NCBI RefSeq assembly: GCF_023218935.1
Contig: NZ_JAJIAL010000001.1
Strand: one strand, 5' to 3'
Source of the DNA: Fructobacillus cardui
Lineage (GTDB): Bacteria > Bacillota > Bacilli > Lactobacillales > Lactobacillaceae
Length of the DNA: 64,000 bases
Part shown: piece after piece, positions 53,101 through 62,301 of the stretch
Position numbering within the stretch: position 1 is the first letter of the stretch
How the letters are laid out: every line of letters starts with the position of its first letter
Translations under genes and position numbers: made by a program
The notes under the pieces: model-generated
Databases searched by the model: none
Seen by the model: the letters and a program-made list of their open reading frames with translations, nothing else
Told to the model about the DNA's origin: nothing

Positions 53101-55140
53101 TTAACTTGGTTTATTCATCACAGTATCCCAAAAGGCATTAATAATTTCCTTTGAGATACGACCATTTGTTCCATCCAAATAGGAGTTCAATCCTGGAATA
53201 GCCAAAGACATGGCAAATGGTTGACCTGGTACATAAGCCACCATTGACTCAGTATAAGTCGAATGACCATTGGTTGTTGTTTCGGCAGTACCAGTCTTGG
53301 CATAAACCTGTGGCGACAAGCCGTGCAAACTAGATCCCGTGTTATGTGGGTCTGAACCGTTGGACACTCGGTACATTCCATTCTTAATGACATTCCATTG
53401 ATCCGTGGTCAAAGAAACTTGACCTTGAAGTTGTGGTTGTGCCGTCCAAACGGTCTTTTGGTTCTTACCAAAAACATCACTCTGCAAAACCGAACCAACC
53501 AAGTGCGGCTGGACTAGGTAACCACCGTTAGCAATTACTGAAACGTAACGAGCCAACTGCATGGCTGTATAAGAATCATACTGTCCGAAGGATTCGTACA
53601 AATATTTTCCAATATTGGCACCGTCTGTCGGTCCACGATAACCCGCTGTTTCGCCATCAATATCGATTCCCGTCTTCGTTCCTAAGCCAAACTGTGCCAA
53701 ACCATTGCGCAACGTTTGGAAAGCATCAGAACGAAGCTTCAACTGTTCACCCGGATAATAAGTCTGACCACCGATTTTCATTCCCAATTGAACGAAGTAA
53801 GTGTTCGAAGACCGCTCCAAGGCTGTTGGGGCATCAACGGCCACCGGACTACCACCCTGGTTCCAGTATGAAGTAATGTTTGGCGTTCCTTGAATCTTAA
53901 TCGCCTGATCATACATCGTATTGTTTGTTGGGGTGACCACGCCTTTTTGGAAACCAGTGGCCAGGATAGCTGGCTTAACAACAGACCCCATGACGATGGC
54001 AGCATTAATGTTCCCTAACGGATTGGCCGTCTTCGTTCCAGTCTTACTATCACGACTAACCCCACCCATGGCATAAATTGCACCAGTATAGGGATTAATA
54101 ACAGTCGCATAAGCTCCTTGCACATCACCACCAGGCAAATTATCTTCCAAAATTTGTTGCACTTTCTTTTGGAAGGCAGAGTTGATGGTCAACTTCAAAG
54201 AGTCACCGGCCTGTCCCTCATACTTAATATCAGAACTCTTGACACCATTCATCGTCGAAATCACCGTTTGTGATGGTGACCCCTTCAATAGTGATTCATA
54301 CTGCTTTTCAAGAGCAAAGCTACCAACCGGTTCATTTTGTGAATAACCCTGTGCCAACAGTGTGTGCAATCGGTCTTCCGGCAAACCAGTTGATTCATTG
54401 GTGACCGTACCAACCATTGGTTCGAAATCATTTCCCTCAGGATAATCACGAGAGAAAGACTCGCCAATCTTGATACCAGGCATATCAGACAACCGTTCCC
54501 CAATTTCAGCCTGTACCTTATCGGAAACACCTGACTCTTGGATATAGGTTGTTGATAGCGCGTAGGCTCCTGACATCTTTTGGAAAATCATCGCCTGGTT
54601 GGCATCAATATCCTTATCCAGATTATGATTCATCACGTACTGCGCTTGGTAAGTACTCAATTGAGTAGACGACCAACCATCGGCAGTCTTCCCATATTGC
54701 TTTTGCAACTTCGTTTGAATCTTTGTTGCTTCCGTTGAGTTTGTCACGAGATAGTAATCGGCCTTCGCCCGATCACTTAAACGACTAGTATCGATTGAAA
54801 TATACTTGGATAGCGTCTTGGCAATTTTAGCAATCTGGGCCGAAGTCGTTGTTTTTCCTCTAGTATAAGTCACTGCCGCTTCGGGCTTATTACCGGTAAT
54901 GACTTTACCAGTACTATCATAAATCAGGCCACGCTGGGCGCTACCTAATTCAACGGTTTCATCGGACTTGCTAACCTCTGTTTCAAAGGCTGGTCCCTGT
55001 TTGATTGTCAGAAAGGCCAATTGAATAATCAATGCCATTGTTAAAGCAATGACGACGCCTAAAAGTAACTTTAGCCGGGATGGCAAGTTTGCTCTGGCGT
55101 CATTTTTATCACGGTCTTCAAGGTAAGGATTGCGCTTCAT
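53101..55140 (-). CDS. Class B penicillin-binding protein (PBP2 type transpeptidase)
   Basis: Membrane-anchored cell wall crosslinker. One helix at ~22-45, dimerisation domain to ~330, then the transpeptidase with SVVK (near 386), SSN (near 442) and KTGTAE (near 613). 679 residues from the ATG at 55140 behind GGAAAG; a further ATG 5 codons upstream has no ribosome binding site. No PASTA domains, which favours the PBP2/PbpA-like elongation class over PbpX. Exact subclass is not certain. Confidence 0.9.
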   Translation of the reverse strand: MKRNPYLEDRDKNDARANLPSRLKLLLGVVIALTMALIIQLAFLTIKQGPAFETEVSKSDETVELGSAQRGLIYDSTGKVITGNKPEAAVTYTRGKTTTSAQIAKIAKTLSKYISIDTSRLSDRAKADYYLVTNSTEATKIQTKLQKQYGKTADGWSSTQLSTYQAQYVMNHNLDKDIDANQAMIFQKMSGAYALSTTYIQESGVSDKVQAEIGERLSDMPGIKIGESFSRDYPEGNDFEPMVGTVTNESTGLPEDRLHTLLAQGYSQNEPVGSFALEKQYESLLKGSPSQTVISTMNGVKSSDIKYEGQAGDSLKLTINSAFQKKVQQILEDNLPGGDVQGAYATVINPYTGAIYAMGGVSRDSKTGTKTANPLGNINAAIVMGSVVKPAILATGFQKGVVTPTNNTMYDQAIKIQGTPNITSYWNQGGSPVAVDAPTALERSSNTYFVQLGMKIGGQTYYPGEQLKLRSDAFQTLRNGLAQFGLGTKTGIDIDGETAGYRGPTDGANIGKYLYESFGQYDSYTAMQLARYVSVIANGGYLVQPHLVGSVLQSDVFGKNQKTVWTAQPQLQGQVSLTTDQWNVIKNGMYRVSNGSDPHNTGSSLHGLSPQVYAKTGTAETTTNGHSTYTESMVAYVPGQPFAMSLAIPGLNSYLDGTNGRISKEIINAFWDTVMNKPS

Positions 55141-55239
55141 TTGAATTCTTTCCATCTATGTTCATTATGATTCTCTCTACTTTACCATAAAAAGCGAATT
55201 TATCGCTAAATTTCAACCGAATTTTGTTATTCTAGAGGC

Positions 55240-57915
55240 ATGAATAATTACAAACAAATCGCCCCAAAATACCTTTTTTCACCAGTCACGCTTTCCTTTC
55301 TAATTCCTGTTATTTTAATGGCCGCCTATTTTGCTGGTCGCGGGATGACGCCCTTTGGTTCATCGACCATTTTAACGGTTGATTTGGGCCAACAATACCT
55401 GGATTACTTTATTCAGTTTAAGCACACGATTCTATCTGATCCGTCTGCCTTTTTTTATTCCTTTTCATCAGGAATTGGTGGCGACATGGTTGGTGAATGG
55501 TCTTATTATTTAATGTCACCATTTAACCTCCTCTTCTTACTCGCCTCAACAAAAACCATGCCCATTTGGATTTTAGTCGTGACCGTTTTAAAAATCGGTT
55601 TGGCCGGCTTTTCGATGGCGCTTTTAATTAAGAAGATGAATTGGCTGTCAGGCTATTGGATTCTGATTTTCGCCATTAATTACCCACTCTCAGCCTGGTT
55701 TATCGCCAATGATTTAAACCTGCTATGGTTGGACACTGCCGCCATCTTCCCTTTGCTGATTCTGTCATTAGAACGACTCCTGGCCCACAAGGGTTCCGGG
55801 GCCTTTTTGGCAATGCTGGTGGCGACGATTATCACCAATTATTACATCGCCTGGATGGTGGGACTCTTCTTATTTCTTTATGTTCCCTTTCGCCTGCTTG
55901 ACGGTCAAATCAAAAATCGGCTAAAAATTGTTTTCACATTGGTAAAATCAGGAATCTTAAGCATTTTTTTAACCGCTTGGCTTTGGTTACCGACCTACGC
56001 CCAACTGAAGATGGGGAAAACAACTCACAATTCCACCTGGCTATTCAAATTTGATAATAACCCACTGTTATTATTCCTGAAGTTAATGCCTGGTTCCTTT
56101 GATTTTGGTCAAATGCAAACCGGTCAGGCTAATTTTTTAGTAGCGCCATTAATTTTGATTGCTCTCTGGGCCTTTTTTGCTAGCAAAAAGTTTTTACTTC
56201 GTGAAAAATTGATGGCCGCCCTCATCTTAGTGATTTTAATTTTAGCAACGACCTTTGCACCATTGATTTTACTTTTCCATGGTGGGCAATACCCCGTTTG
56301 GTACCCAGCTCGGTTCTCTTTTTTGATTTCCTTCTTTTTAATTGTCCTTGCTGCCAAGGGCTTTCAGCCAAATTGGCAGCCCAGCCTGTTCGCCCGTACT
56401 TTTTACCTTGTGGCTGTTTTAGCACTAACAATCTGGGGATCTAGCCAACTGCTAAAGGTATCTTATCTTGATAAAAATGCACTTCTCGGCTTTCTCTTCG
56501 GCTACCTTTTAACCATCCTGATTTTAATTGTGATGGACGGCAATCAAGTGAAGATGTTGCTTCTATTGATTGTGACCACTGGCTACCTGATTTTTAATGC
56601 TGGCAAGACGTTAAACCATCTTTCCTATCTAACAAAGGCCACCTATGAGGCTGGCGTTACCCGACTCACGGCAGTTTCCAAAGCAGCCACTAAGCACGAT
56701 AATTCTTGGTATCGCATTAGTCAGGGCCTCAGTCGAACCTATAACGATGGCTTTTCGGATAACTTTAAGGCTGGCAGCCATTTTTCATCCTTGCTCCCTG
56801 CCACTACAGGTCAGTTTTACCAAAACATCGGCCAAATCGAAGGTGATTCCAAAATTGCCTACGATAATGGCACTACCATCACCGATTCTCTGCTGGCCTT
56901 TAAATACTTTATCCAAACAACCGGCCACTTAAATACTAGTTCCGCCTATTTGAAGCAAAGCAATCGTCCCGACTACAATCAGCAAAAGAGCGTTGCTAGT
57001 GGCAAAAATTGGACACTAAAAGAGAATCCAACTGCTCTTAGCCTGGCCTATGCTGCTTCAAATCAGGCATTGACCACTCCACTATCCGTGCGTTACCCAC
57101 TGGTCAACCAGGCAAACCTTCTTGCCAGCCTTGCCGGTCAGTCGGACCAGCAATTACTTTATCGAGAACCTTTCCAGATTCTCAAAACTGAAAACCTAAC
57201 AACGACGGCTGATTTGACGGGTGGGACAATTCAAAAGGTCAATAAGCATAAGAAAGCTATCTTAACCTTAGTTTACACACCAACAACTAATGATTCTTAC
57301 TACCTTAATATTGGCGGCGCAATCAACCTTGATTCAGTCGACCTTCGACTCAATGGTGAACTCCTGACCCAGTCAAGTTCATATAACCATACGGTGGCCC
57401 TGAACCTCAACACCAACAAGAAGGACCAGCCTCAAATCTTAACAATTACCTTAAATGACGGGGCTAATTCACGTTACCTCGACGACTTCGCCATCTACTA
57501 CTTCGATCAACAAGCCGTTAACCAAGACCTAGCAAAACTAAAACAACACTCACTAACCATTAAAAATGCCAATTCACGCAAAATTAGTGGTACGATTGTC
57601 ACAACAGCCGACCAACCCTTAATTATGACTAGTATTCCAGCTGCCTCAGGTTGGCAGGCCAAGGTTGATGGCAAGGTGGTCAAAACAAAGACGGTGCTCC
57701 AAGGGCTGATTGCCATTCCGACAACCCCTGGTAAGCACCACGTAACCTTAACCTATACACCACCGCTGCTAGTGCCCGGTCTCTTTTTATCAATGCTAAC
57801 AGCACTCTTAATCGCTGCTATGCATCCTTTAAAAAGAATCGACGACAAGCCTTGCGCCGAGGCTAGGACCGTGATATATTCAACGTGCTGCATTTTTTGT
57901 GCTACATGGCACTGA
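55240..57915 (+). CDS. YfhO family multi-pass membrane protein
   Basis: 891 residues with about 12 helices in the first ~480 residues, a large extracytoplasmic domain (~480-840) and one last helix. TVDLGQQYLDYFIQF near residue 45 and YYIAWMVGLFLFLY are YfhO landmarks. The family is linked to glycosylation of cell-wall teichoic acids in some Gram-positives. The last ~25 residues (CAEARTVIYSTCC...) are unlike the family and run through the greA promoter, so the C-terminus may be extended by a lost stop codon. Confidence 0.85.
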   Translation: MNNYKQIAPKYLFSPVTLSFLIPVILMAAYFAGRGMTPFGSSTILTVDLGQQYLDYFIQFKHTILSDPSAFFYSFSSGIGGDMVGEWSYYLMSPFNLLFLLASTKTMPIWILVVTVLKIGLAGFSMALLIKKMNWLSGYWILIFAINYPLSAWFIANDLNLLWLDTAAIFPLLILSLERLLAHKGSGAFLAMLVATIITNYYIAWMVGLFLFLYVPFRLLDGQIKNRLKIVFTLVKSGILSIFLTAWLWLPTYAQLKMGKTTHNSTWLFKFDNNPLLLFLKLMPGSFDFGQMQTGQANFLVAPLILIALWAFFASKKFLLREKLMAALILVILILATTFAPLILLFHGGQYPVWYPARFSFLISFFLIVLAAKGFQPNWQPSLFARTFYLVAVLALTIWGSSQLLKVSYLDKNALLGFLFGYLLTILILIVMDGNQVKMLLLLIVTTGYLIFNAGKTLNHLSYLTKATYEAGVTRLTAVSKAATKHDNSWYRISQGLSRTYNDGFSDNFKAGSHFSSLLPATTGQFYQNIGQIEGDSKIAYDNGTTITDSLLAFKYFIQTTGHLNTSSAYLKQSNRPDYNQQKSVASGKNWTLKENPTALSLAYAASNQALTTPLSVRYPLVNQANLLASLAGQSDQQLLYREPFQILKTENLTTTADLTGGTIQKVNKHKKAILTLVYTPTTNDSYYLNIGGAINLDSVDLRLNGELLTQSSSYNHTVALNLNTNKKDQPQILTITLNDGANSRYLDDFAIYYFDQQAVNQDLAKLKQHSLTIKNANSRKISGTIVTTADQPLIMTSIPAASGWQAKVDGKVVKTKTVLQGLIAIPTTPGKHHVTLTYTPPLLVPGLFLSMLTALLIAAMHPLKRIDDKPCAEARTVIYSTCCIFCATWH
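57852..57880 (+). promoter_or_regulatory. greA promoter inside the yfhO end
   Basis: TTGCGC, 17-base spacer, TATATT, about 48 bases before the greA ATG. Confidence 0.62.
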
Positions 57916-57928
57916 AAGGAAGAGAACC

Positions 57929-58420
57929 ATGGCGGAAGAAAAGAAATTCCCAATGACGGCCGCAGGTCGTGACAAATTGCAAGCGGAGCTTGATGACTTA
58001 GTTACCAAGCAACGTCCAGAAATTACTAACCGCATTCAAATCGCACGTTCATACGGCGATTTGTCTGAAAACTCTGAATACCAATCAGCAAAGGACGAAC
58101 AAGCCTTTGTTGAAGGACGGATTGTGACCGTTCGCAAGATGATTGAAAACGCTGAAATTATTTCAGCTGACAACTCTGACAGCGATGAAGTGACATTGGG
58201 TAAGGAAGTAACCTTTAAGGAACTTCCAGATGAAGATCCCGAAACCTATACTATCGTTGGTTCTGTTGAAGCGGATCCAATGGCTGGTAAGATTTCAAAT
58301 GAATCACCAATGGCTGCTGCCTTGCTTGGCAAGCATAAGGGCGACACCGTTAAGGTGCCATTGCCTAACAACGTGGAAATTCAAGTTGAAATCTTGTCTG
58401 TTAAGACAAAGCAAGACTAA
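57929..58420 (+). CDS. greA: Transcription elongation factor GreA
   Basis: Rescues backtracked RNA polymerase by promoting transcript cleavage. 163 residues from the ATG at 57929 (AAGGAAGAG upstream); the frame is open 10 codons further without homology. Coiled-coil tip RSYGDLSENSEYQSAKDEQAFVEGR with the acidic D/E pair (near 42-45), and the C-terminal FKBP-like domain ending ISNESPMAAALLGKHKGDTVKVPLP. Confidence 0.97.
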   Translation: MAEEKKFPMTAAGRDKLQAELDDLVTKQRPEITNRIQIARSYGDLSENSEYQSAKDEQAFVEGRIVTVRKMIENAEIISADNSDSDEVTLGKEVTFKELPDEDPETYTIVGSVEADPMAGKISNESPMAAALLGKHKGDTVKVPLPNNVEIQVEILSVKTKQD

Positions 58421-58425
58421 ATTAG

Positions 58426-58458
58426 AAAACCACTCAATTCAGTTTGAGTGGTTTTTTT
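58426..58458 (+). terminator. greA terminator
   Basis: Arms AAAACCACTCAA and TTGAGTGGTTTT, loop TTCAGT, T-run of eight. Confidence 0.9.
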
Positions 58459-58484
58459 GATGTTAAGATAAAATCAGCAAAGCA

Positions 58485-58522
58485 AAAGGCGGGTCCTTCC
58501 ATTTTTGGAAGGGCCCGCCTTT
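58485..58522 (-). terminator. Sugar importer gene terminator
   Basis: Sixteen-base arms (AAAGGCGGGCCCTTCC on the minus strand, one G-T pair). The hairpin is flanked by an AAATCAG at 58471-58477 and a CTGATTT at 58523-58529. Confidence 0.8.
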
Positions 58523-58564
58523 CTGATTTATATTATGTTGCTTATATGATGATGAATTAATAAA

Positions 58565-59509
58565 TTATGCGAAGGAGTGAATGTTACCAATCAAAATGGC
58601 ACCAATCAAAACCAAGAGTGTTCCGGCAATGATAAACTTCATTTGATTAGAAGTCTTCTTTTCATGCAAAATGTAAATACCACCAAAGGTACCAACAACG
58701 ATACTCAACTGTGACAAAGCAGTAGCAATCGTTTGACCAACGGCCGGGTTAGCAGATGAAACGAACATGAAGATGTTTCCAACGGCCCAAACCACACCAG
58801 TTACCAAGTTCTTCCAAGTTGGCTTTGAGAACATTTGCTTTCCTTCGCGGAAGACGAAGAGCACGATGATCAATGAACCGATTACCTGACCGATGGCCTG
58901 AGGACCAACGATGGCCGTCATGTAGTTCAAACCGTGACCGGCAGACTTGATGTCGTCTGAAATATAACCAATCTTTGACAAGAAGTTAGGCAAAACGAAG
59001 TAGAGCATGAAGCCCGCAGTTGACATCACTAAGTAGAAGATTCCCTTAGCATCAATCTTTGAAGGCGTTACCGCTGTCTTATCTGGCTTTGAAATGAAGG
59101 TTGCACCAGTCACGACCAAGGCAATTGAGATAACCCCAACAATCCACATAGCGGCGTTCTTCCACTCACCCAAGAGAGTGGCAGCCAACAGAGCGTTCAT
59201 AATGATCTGGCCGGCTGTTGACAAAGGCATTCCCAATGAAACACCCATTTCCTTGAAGAGCAAGAACTGGAAAACCATCCCCATGGCCCAAACCAATCCT
59301 GATAGAATACCGACAACCCAGATTTCAGAACCAAGATAGAAGCCGTGTGGTAACACGAAACCGAAGAGTGTCAGCATTCCGAAAATCAATGCTCCAATTG
59401 ACATTCCGAAAGTTTGTTGTGAGGCAGATCCGCCCATCTTTGTTGATACGAGCCCAACTGAACCCCAGAACAAAGCTGGGAGCAAGGCAATTAAAATTGC
59501 AAAGTTCAT
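58565..59509 (-). CDS. GRP family sugar uptake protein (GlcU/RbsU-like)
   Basis: 314 residues, ten helices, EamA-like fold with two inverted repeats. ALLPALFWGSVGLVSTKMGG at the start and STAGQIIMNALLAATLLGEW fit the glucose/ribose porter family of Firmicutes. A perfect cre overlaps its promoter, so it is under CcpA control, as expected for a sugar importer. Substrate (glucose or ribose) cannot be settled from sequence. Confidence 0.88.
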   Translation of the reverse strand: MNFAILIALLPALFWGSVGLVSTKMGGSASQQTFGMSIGALIFGMLTLFGFVLPHGFYLGSEIWVVGILSGLVWAMGMVFQFLLFKEMGVSLGMPLSTAGQIIMNALLAATLLGEWKNAAMWIVGVISIALVVTGATFISKPDKTAVTPSKIDAKGIFYLVMSTAGFMLYFVLPNFLSKIGYISDDIKSAGHGLNYMTAIVGPQAIGQVIGSLIIVLFVFREGKQMFSKPTWKNLVTGVVWAVGNIFMFVSSANPAVGQTIATALSQLSIVVGTFGGIYILHEKKTSNQMKFIIAGTLLVLIGAILIGNIHSFA

Positions 59510-59545
59510 AATGTTTAAGTTCCTTTCACTTATCTTACAAGCTAT

Positions 59546-59574
59546 ATTCTACACGAATGTAAACGGTTACACAA
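59546..59574 (-). promoter_or_regulatory. Sugar importer promoter
   Basis: Minus-strand TTGTGT (59574-59569), 17-base spacer, TAGAAT (59551-59546). Confidence 0.68.
59558..59571. promoter_or_regulatory. cre site (CcpA operator) at the sugar importer promoter
   Basis: TGTAAACGGTTACA agrees with the consensus TGWAANCGNTNWCA at every position. It lies between and over the promoter boxes, a place where CcpA normally represses. Confidence 0.85.
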
Positions 59575-59603
59575 CGTTTTTTTACAAAAAAAATTCACGA
59601 AAT

Positions 59604-59629
59604 AAAAAAAGCCTGACAAAGCAGACTTT
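59604..59629 (-). terminator. MltG/GH73 gene terminator
   Basis: Minus-strand arms AGTCTG and CAGGCT with one G-T pair, followed by a run of seven T. Confidence 0.7.
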
Positions 59630-59635
59630 CAAAGG

Positions 59636-60853
59636 TTAATTTTTATCGTATTGAGCTAAGTTCCAATTTTCAATAATCTGGATAATCAGCTTTGGATAAC
59701 TAGGATCTGTGGCATAACCATCAGTTGACAATGCTTGGGCAGCATCCTTGTAATTTTTAGCAGCCAAGACATCAGCAAACTGGTTGGCATTCCAAGTATT
59801 TCCATTGGTGATTGTCTTAGCGTGAGCCTTCATGGAATCTTGATAAGAGTCGTAAACTGCAAAACGAGCGTTCTTCGTCACCGTTTGACCGTTTTCAACT
59901 TCTTGAGTCTGCAAAACGACTGATTTACCAGCTGTTGTGTCATCCGTCTTCACACCATAGTAATTATTATACTTTGATGACAACGCAGAATCGTCCCAGT
60001 TTGATTCGTGGATAGCCTGAGCGATTGAAATTGACGCCAGAATACCATACTGGGATTGAAGACTCTGGCTATATGGCGCAATCTTCTTAATAAAGGCTAA
60101 ACGCCGGTCAAACTCTTTCTTACCGCCGTTTTCCGCCAGCAAAATGGCAGTCGATGCCGGAATCTTATTAGCTTTCAATTGAGCATAATATGGCTTTAAA
60201 GTCTTATTCGTCTGTTTCAACATGGTCATGACCAAGTCCTTGGCAGACTTTTCTTTCTTGAAACGATAGATTCCTGGATAGACGAAATCATACAAAGTCT
60301 GGTCACTCTTGGCATTTAAGAATAACTGTGGGTATTCCTTCTTAGCTTGAGCAATTAAATCACTATCACTATAGGCAGCCAATAAATCAGACTTTGATAC
60401 ACCAGCAGCATCAGCAATTGTTTGTGCCGTCTGCTCTGCTGTCTTCGTATTTGAAATAAAGGTATAGCCAGAAGACAAAACCGGTTCAGCTCCAGAACCC
60501 TCTGTTAATTCTTGGTAAATCTCAGCAATATCTTGAACCTGTGACAACGGATAAGTGCCACCCGCAATATCTTTTGCCCCATACTTATTTGCATAACTAA
60601 CAAAGTAGCGACTGTTGCGGATAATCCCCTCTTTTTGCAACTGGGCACCGATTTCCTTGACGCTCGCCTTGTCCTTGACTGTAACCATCGTGACCGCGGT
60701 GTCATTTGGATTCTTTGCCTGATATCCCTGGCGATTGAACCAGAAGGCCCCACCAGCTGCTAATAGCAAAACGAATAGGATCATGATGATTCGGAACCGC
60801 CAACTATGTTTTTTGCGTTTCTTTGACGATTGCCGACGTTTTTCAAATTCCAT
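59636..60853 (-). CDS. MltG-like membrane protein fused to a GH73 glucosaminidase
   Basis: 405 residues: basic tail and one helix (~20-42); an MltG-like part (~50-240) with VTVKDKASVKEIGAQLQKEGIIRNSRYF and DFVYPGIYRFKKEKSAKDLVMTML; then a GH73 domain (~255-405) with AIHESNWDDSALSSKYNNYYGVK (catalytic Glu near 280) and a GYATDPSYPKLI end. The MltG part lacks the usual catalytic ASIVEKE, having LLAENGGKKE instead. mltG commonly lies just by greA; this gene is two genes away. It probably cuts nascent glycan at the membrane by a glucosaminidase in place of a lytic transglycosylase. Start at ATG 60853; a TTG at 60868 is possible. Confidence 0.8.
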   Translation of the reverse strand: MEFEKRRQSSKKRKKHSWRFRIIMILFVLLLAAGGAFWFNRQGYQAKNPNDTAVTMVTVKDKASVKEIGAQLQKEGIIRNSRYFVSYANKYGAKDIAGGTYPLSQVQDIAEIYQELTEGSGAEPVLSSGYTFISNTKTAEQTAQTIADAAGVSKSDLLAAYSDSDLIAQAKKEYPQLFLNAKSDQTLYDFVYPGIYRFKKEKSAKDLVMTMLKQTNKTLKPYYAQLKANKIPASTAILLAENGGKKEFDRRLAFIKKIAPYSQSLQSQYGILASISIAQAIHESNWDDSALSSKYNNYYGVKTDDTTAGKSVVLQTQEVENGQTVTKNARFAVYDSYQDSMKAHAKTITNGNTWNANQFADVLAAKNYKDAAQALSTDGYATDPSYPKLIIQIIENWNLAQYDKN

Positions 60854-60958
60854 CAGTAATGTTTCCAATCTTCAATCTTATTTCGCCTGATCAACTCGAT
60901 TTGTACGGGAGTTTAACCAGCAACTCCTAGTATACTACCCTTTATAAAGAAATATAAT

Positions 60959-61006
60959 TAAAAAACATAACGAGTGCAAGCAGCGTTGTACTCATTATGT
61001 TTTCTT
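60959..61006 (-). terminator. ackA terminator
   Basis: Minus-strand arms AAAACATAATGAGTACAA and complement with G-T pairing, ending in a T-run. Confidence 0.8.
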
Positions 61007-61026
61007 TTGATTAAGTAATTATAAAA

Positions 61027-62259
61027 TTAAGCCATCAATTCTTGCACATCACGAGCAATCATCAATTCTTCATCAGTTGGCACAACCAAAGTCTTAATCT
61101 TGGCATCAGCAGCTGAAACATCAGCTTCTTCACGGCAACCAGTGTTCTTATCCTGGTCAATCTTGATGCCAAAGTAACCTAAGCGGTCAACGACTTCTTC
61201 TCGAACCCAATCAGCATTCTCACCAATCCCGGCAGTAAAGACCAAAGCATCGGCACCACCCATTTCAGCAATGTATTGACCGATGTAACGAACAACACGG
61301 TCAACAAAGATTTTAATTGCCAAATCAGCCTGTTCGTTGTCCTTACGGGCAGCCAAGAGATCACGCATATCACTTGAGACCTGTGAAATTCCCTGCAATC
61401 CTGATTTCTTGTTCAAGATTGTCAACATGTCTTCATTTGACAAGTTTTCCTTGGTTTGGATAAAGTTTACCAATGAAGCATCCACATCCCCTGAACGAGT
61501 CGCCATCGTCACACCTGCTAATGGTGTGAAGCCCATTGATGTATCAAATGACTTACCGCCCTTAACAGCCGTAATTGAAGCACCGGCACCAAGGTGCAAG
61601 GTAATCAACTTCAAGTCCTTCAAATCCTTGCCTAAGATGTCAGCAGCACGACCGGCAACATAACGATGTGAAATTCCGTGAGCACCATACTTACGTGCAC
61701 CATACTTTTCATAGTATTCATAAGGTAATGAGTAAAGGTAGTTCACCTTTGGCATTGTCTGATGGAAAGAAGTATCAAAGACGGCGACAGAAGTTGCGTC
61801 TGGCAATAACTTTTGGAAGGCACGGATGCCCAACGCGTTGGCTGGGTTGTGCAATGGTGCATAATCAGCCAATTCATCAATCTTAGCTAAGACATCATCG
61901 TTCACCAAAACAGACTTGTCAAAGTATTCACCACCAGCAACAACGCGATGACCAACACCAACGATTTCGCTAAAGTCTTGGATAATATCCAATTCTGACA
62001 ACTTTTCAAGCATCAAGTTAATGGCAACTTGGTGGTCCTTGATGGCGGTAACGGTCTTAAACTTAGCCTTGTCACCAGATACCTCAACATCAGCATTCTT
62101 GGCTGCTTGATCATTGGCCGCAAACTTGATCGTTACAATGGCATCATCCATTCCGATTCGTTCAATTAACCCTTGGGCGATTACTTGCTCTTGTGGCATC
62201 TCTAAGAGCTGAAACTTCAATGAAGAACTACCGGCATTCACTGCCATAATCTTTGCCAT
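61027..62259 (-). CDS. ackA: Acetate kinase
   Basis: Converts acetyl-phosphate and ADP to acetate and ATP, the energy-yielding end of the phosphoketolase route. 410 residues. AVNAGSSSLKFQLLEM at the start, VFDTSFHQTMP (near 180), LHLGAGASITAVKGGKSFDTSMGFTPLAG and FTAGIGENADWVREEV. It follows the com genes and a methyltransferase, the usual order in lactobacilli. AGGTGG precedes ATG. Confidence 0.97.
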   Translation of the reverse strand: MAKIMAVNAGSSSLKFQLLEMPQEQVIAQGLIERIGMDDAIVTIKFAANDQAAKNADVEVSGDKAKFKTVTAIKDHQVAINLMLEKLSELDIIQDFSEIVGVGHRVVAGGEYFDKSVLVNDDVLAKIDELADYAPLHNPANALGIRAFQKLLPDATSVAVFDTSFHQTMPKVNYLYSLPYEYYEKYGARKYGAHGISHRYVAGRAADILGKDLKDLKLITLHLGAGASITAVKGGKSFDTSMGFTPLAGVTMATRSGDVDASLVNFIQTKENLSNEDMLTILNKKSGLQGISQVSSDMRDLLAARKDNEQADLAIKIFVDRVVRYIGQYIAEMGGADALVFTAGIGENADWVREEVVDRLGYFGIKIDQDKNTGCREEADVSAADAKIKTLVVPTDEELMIARDVQELMA

Positions 62260-62301
62260 GAAAAAAATCCACCTATCTTTGTTTTTTAATTCATTTCTAA
62301 C

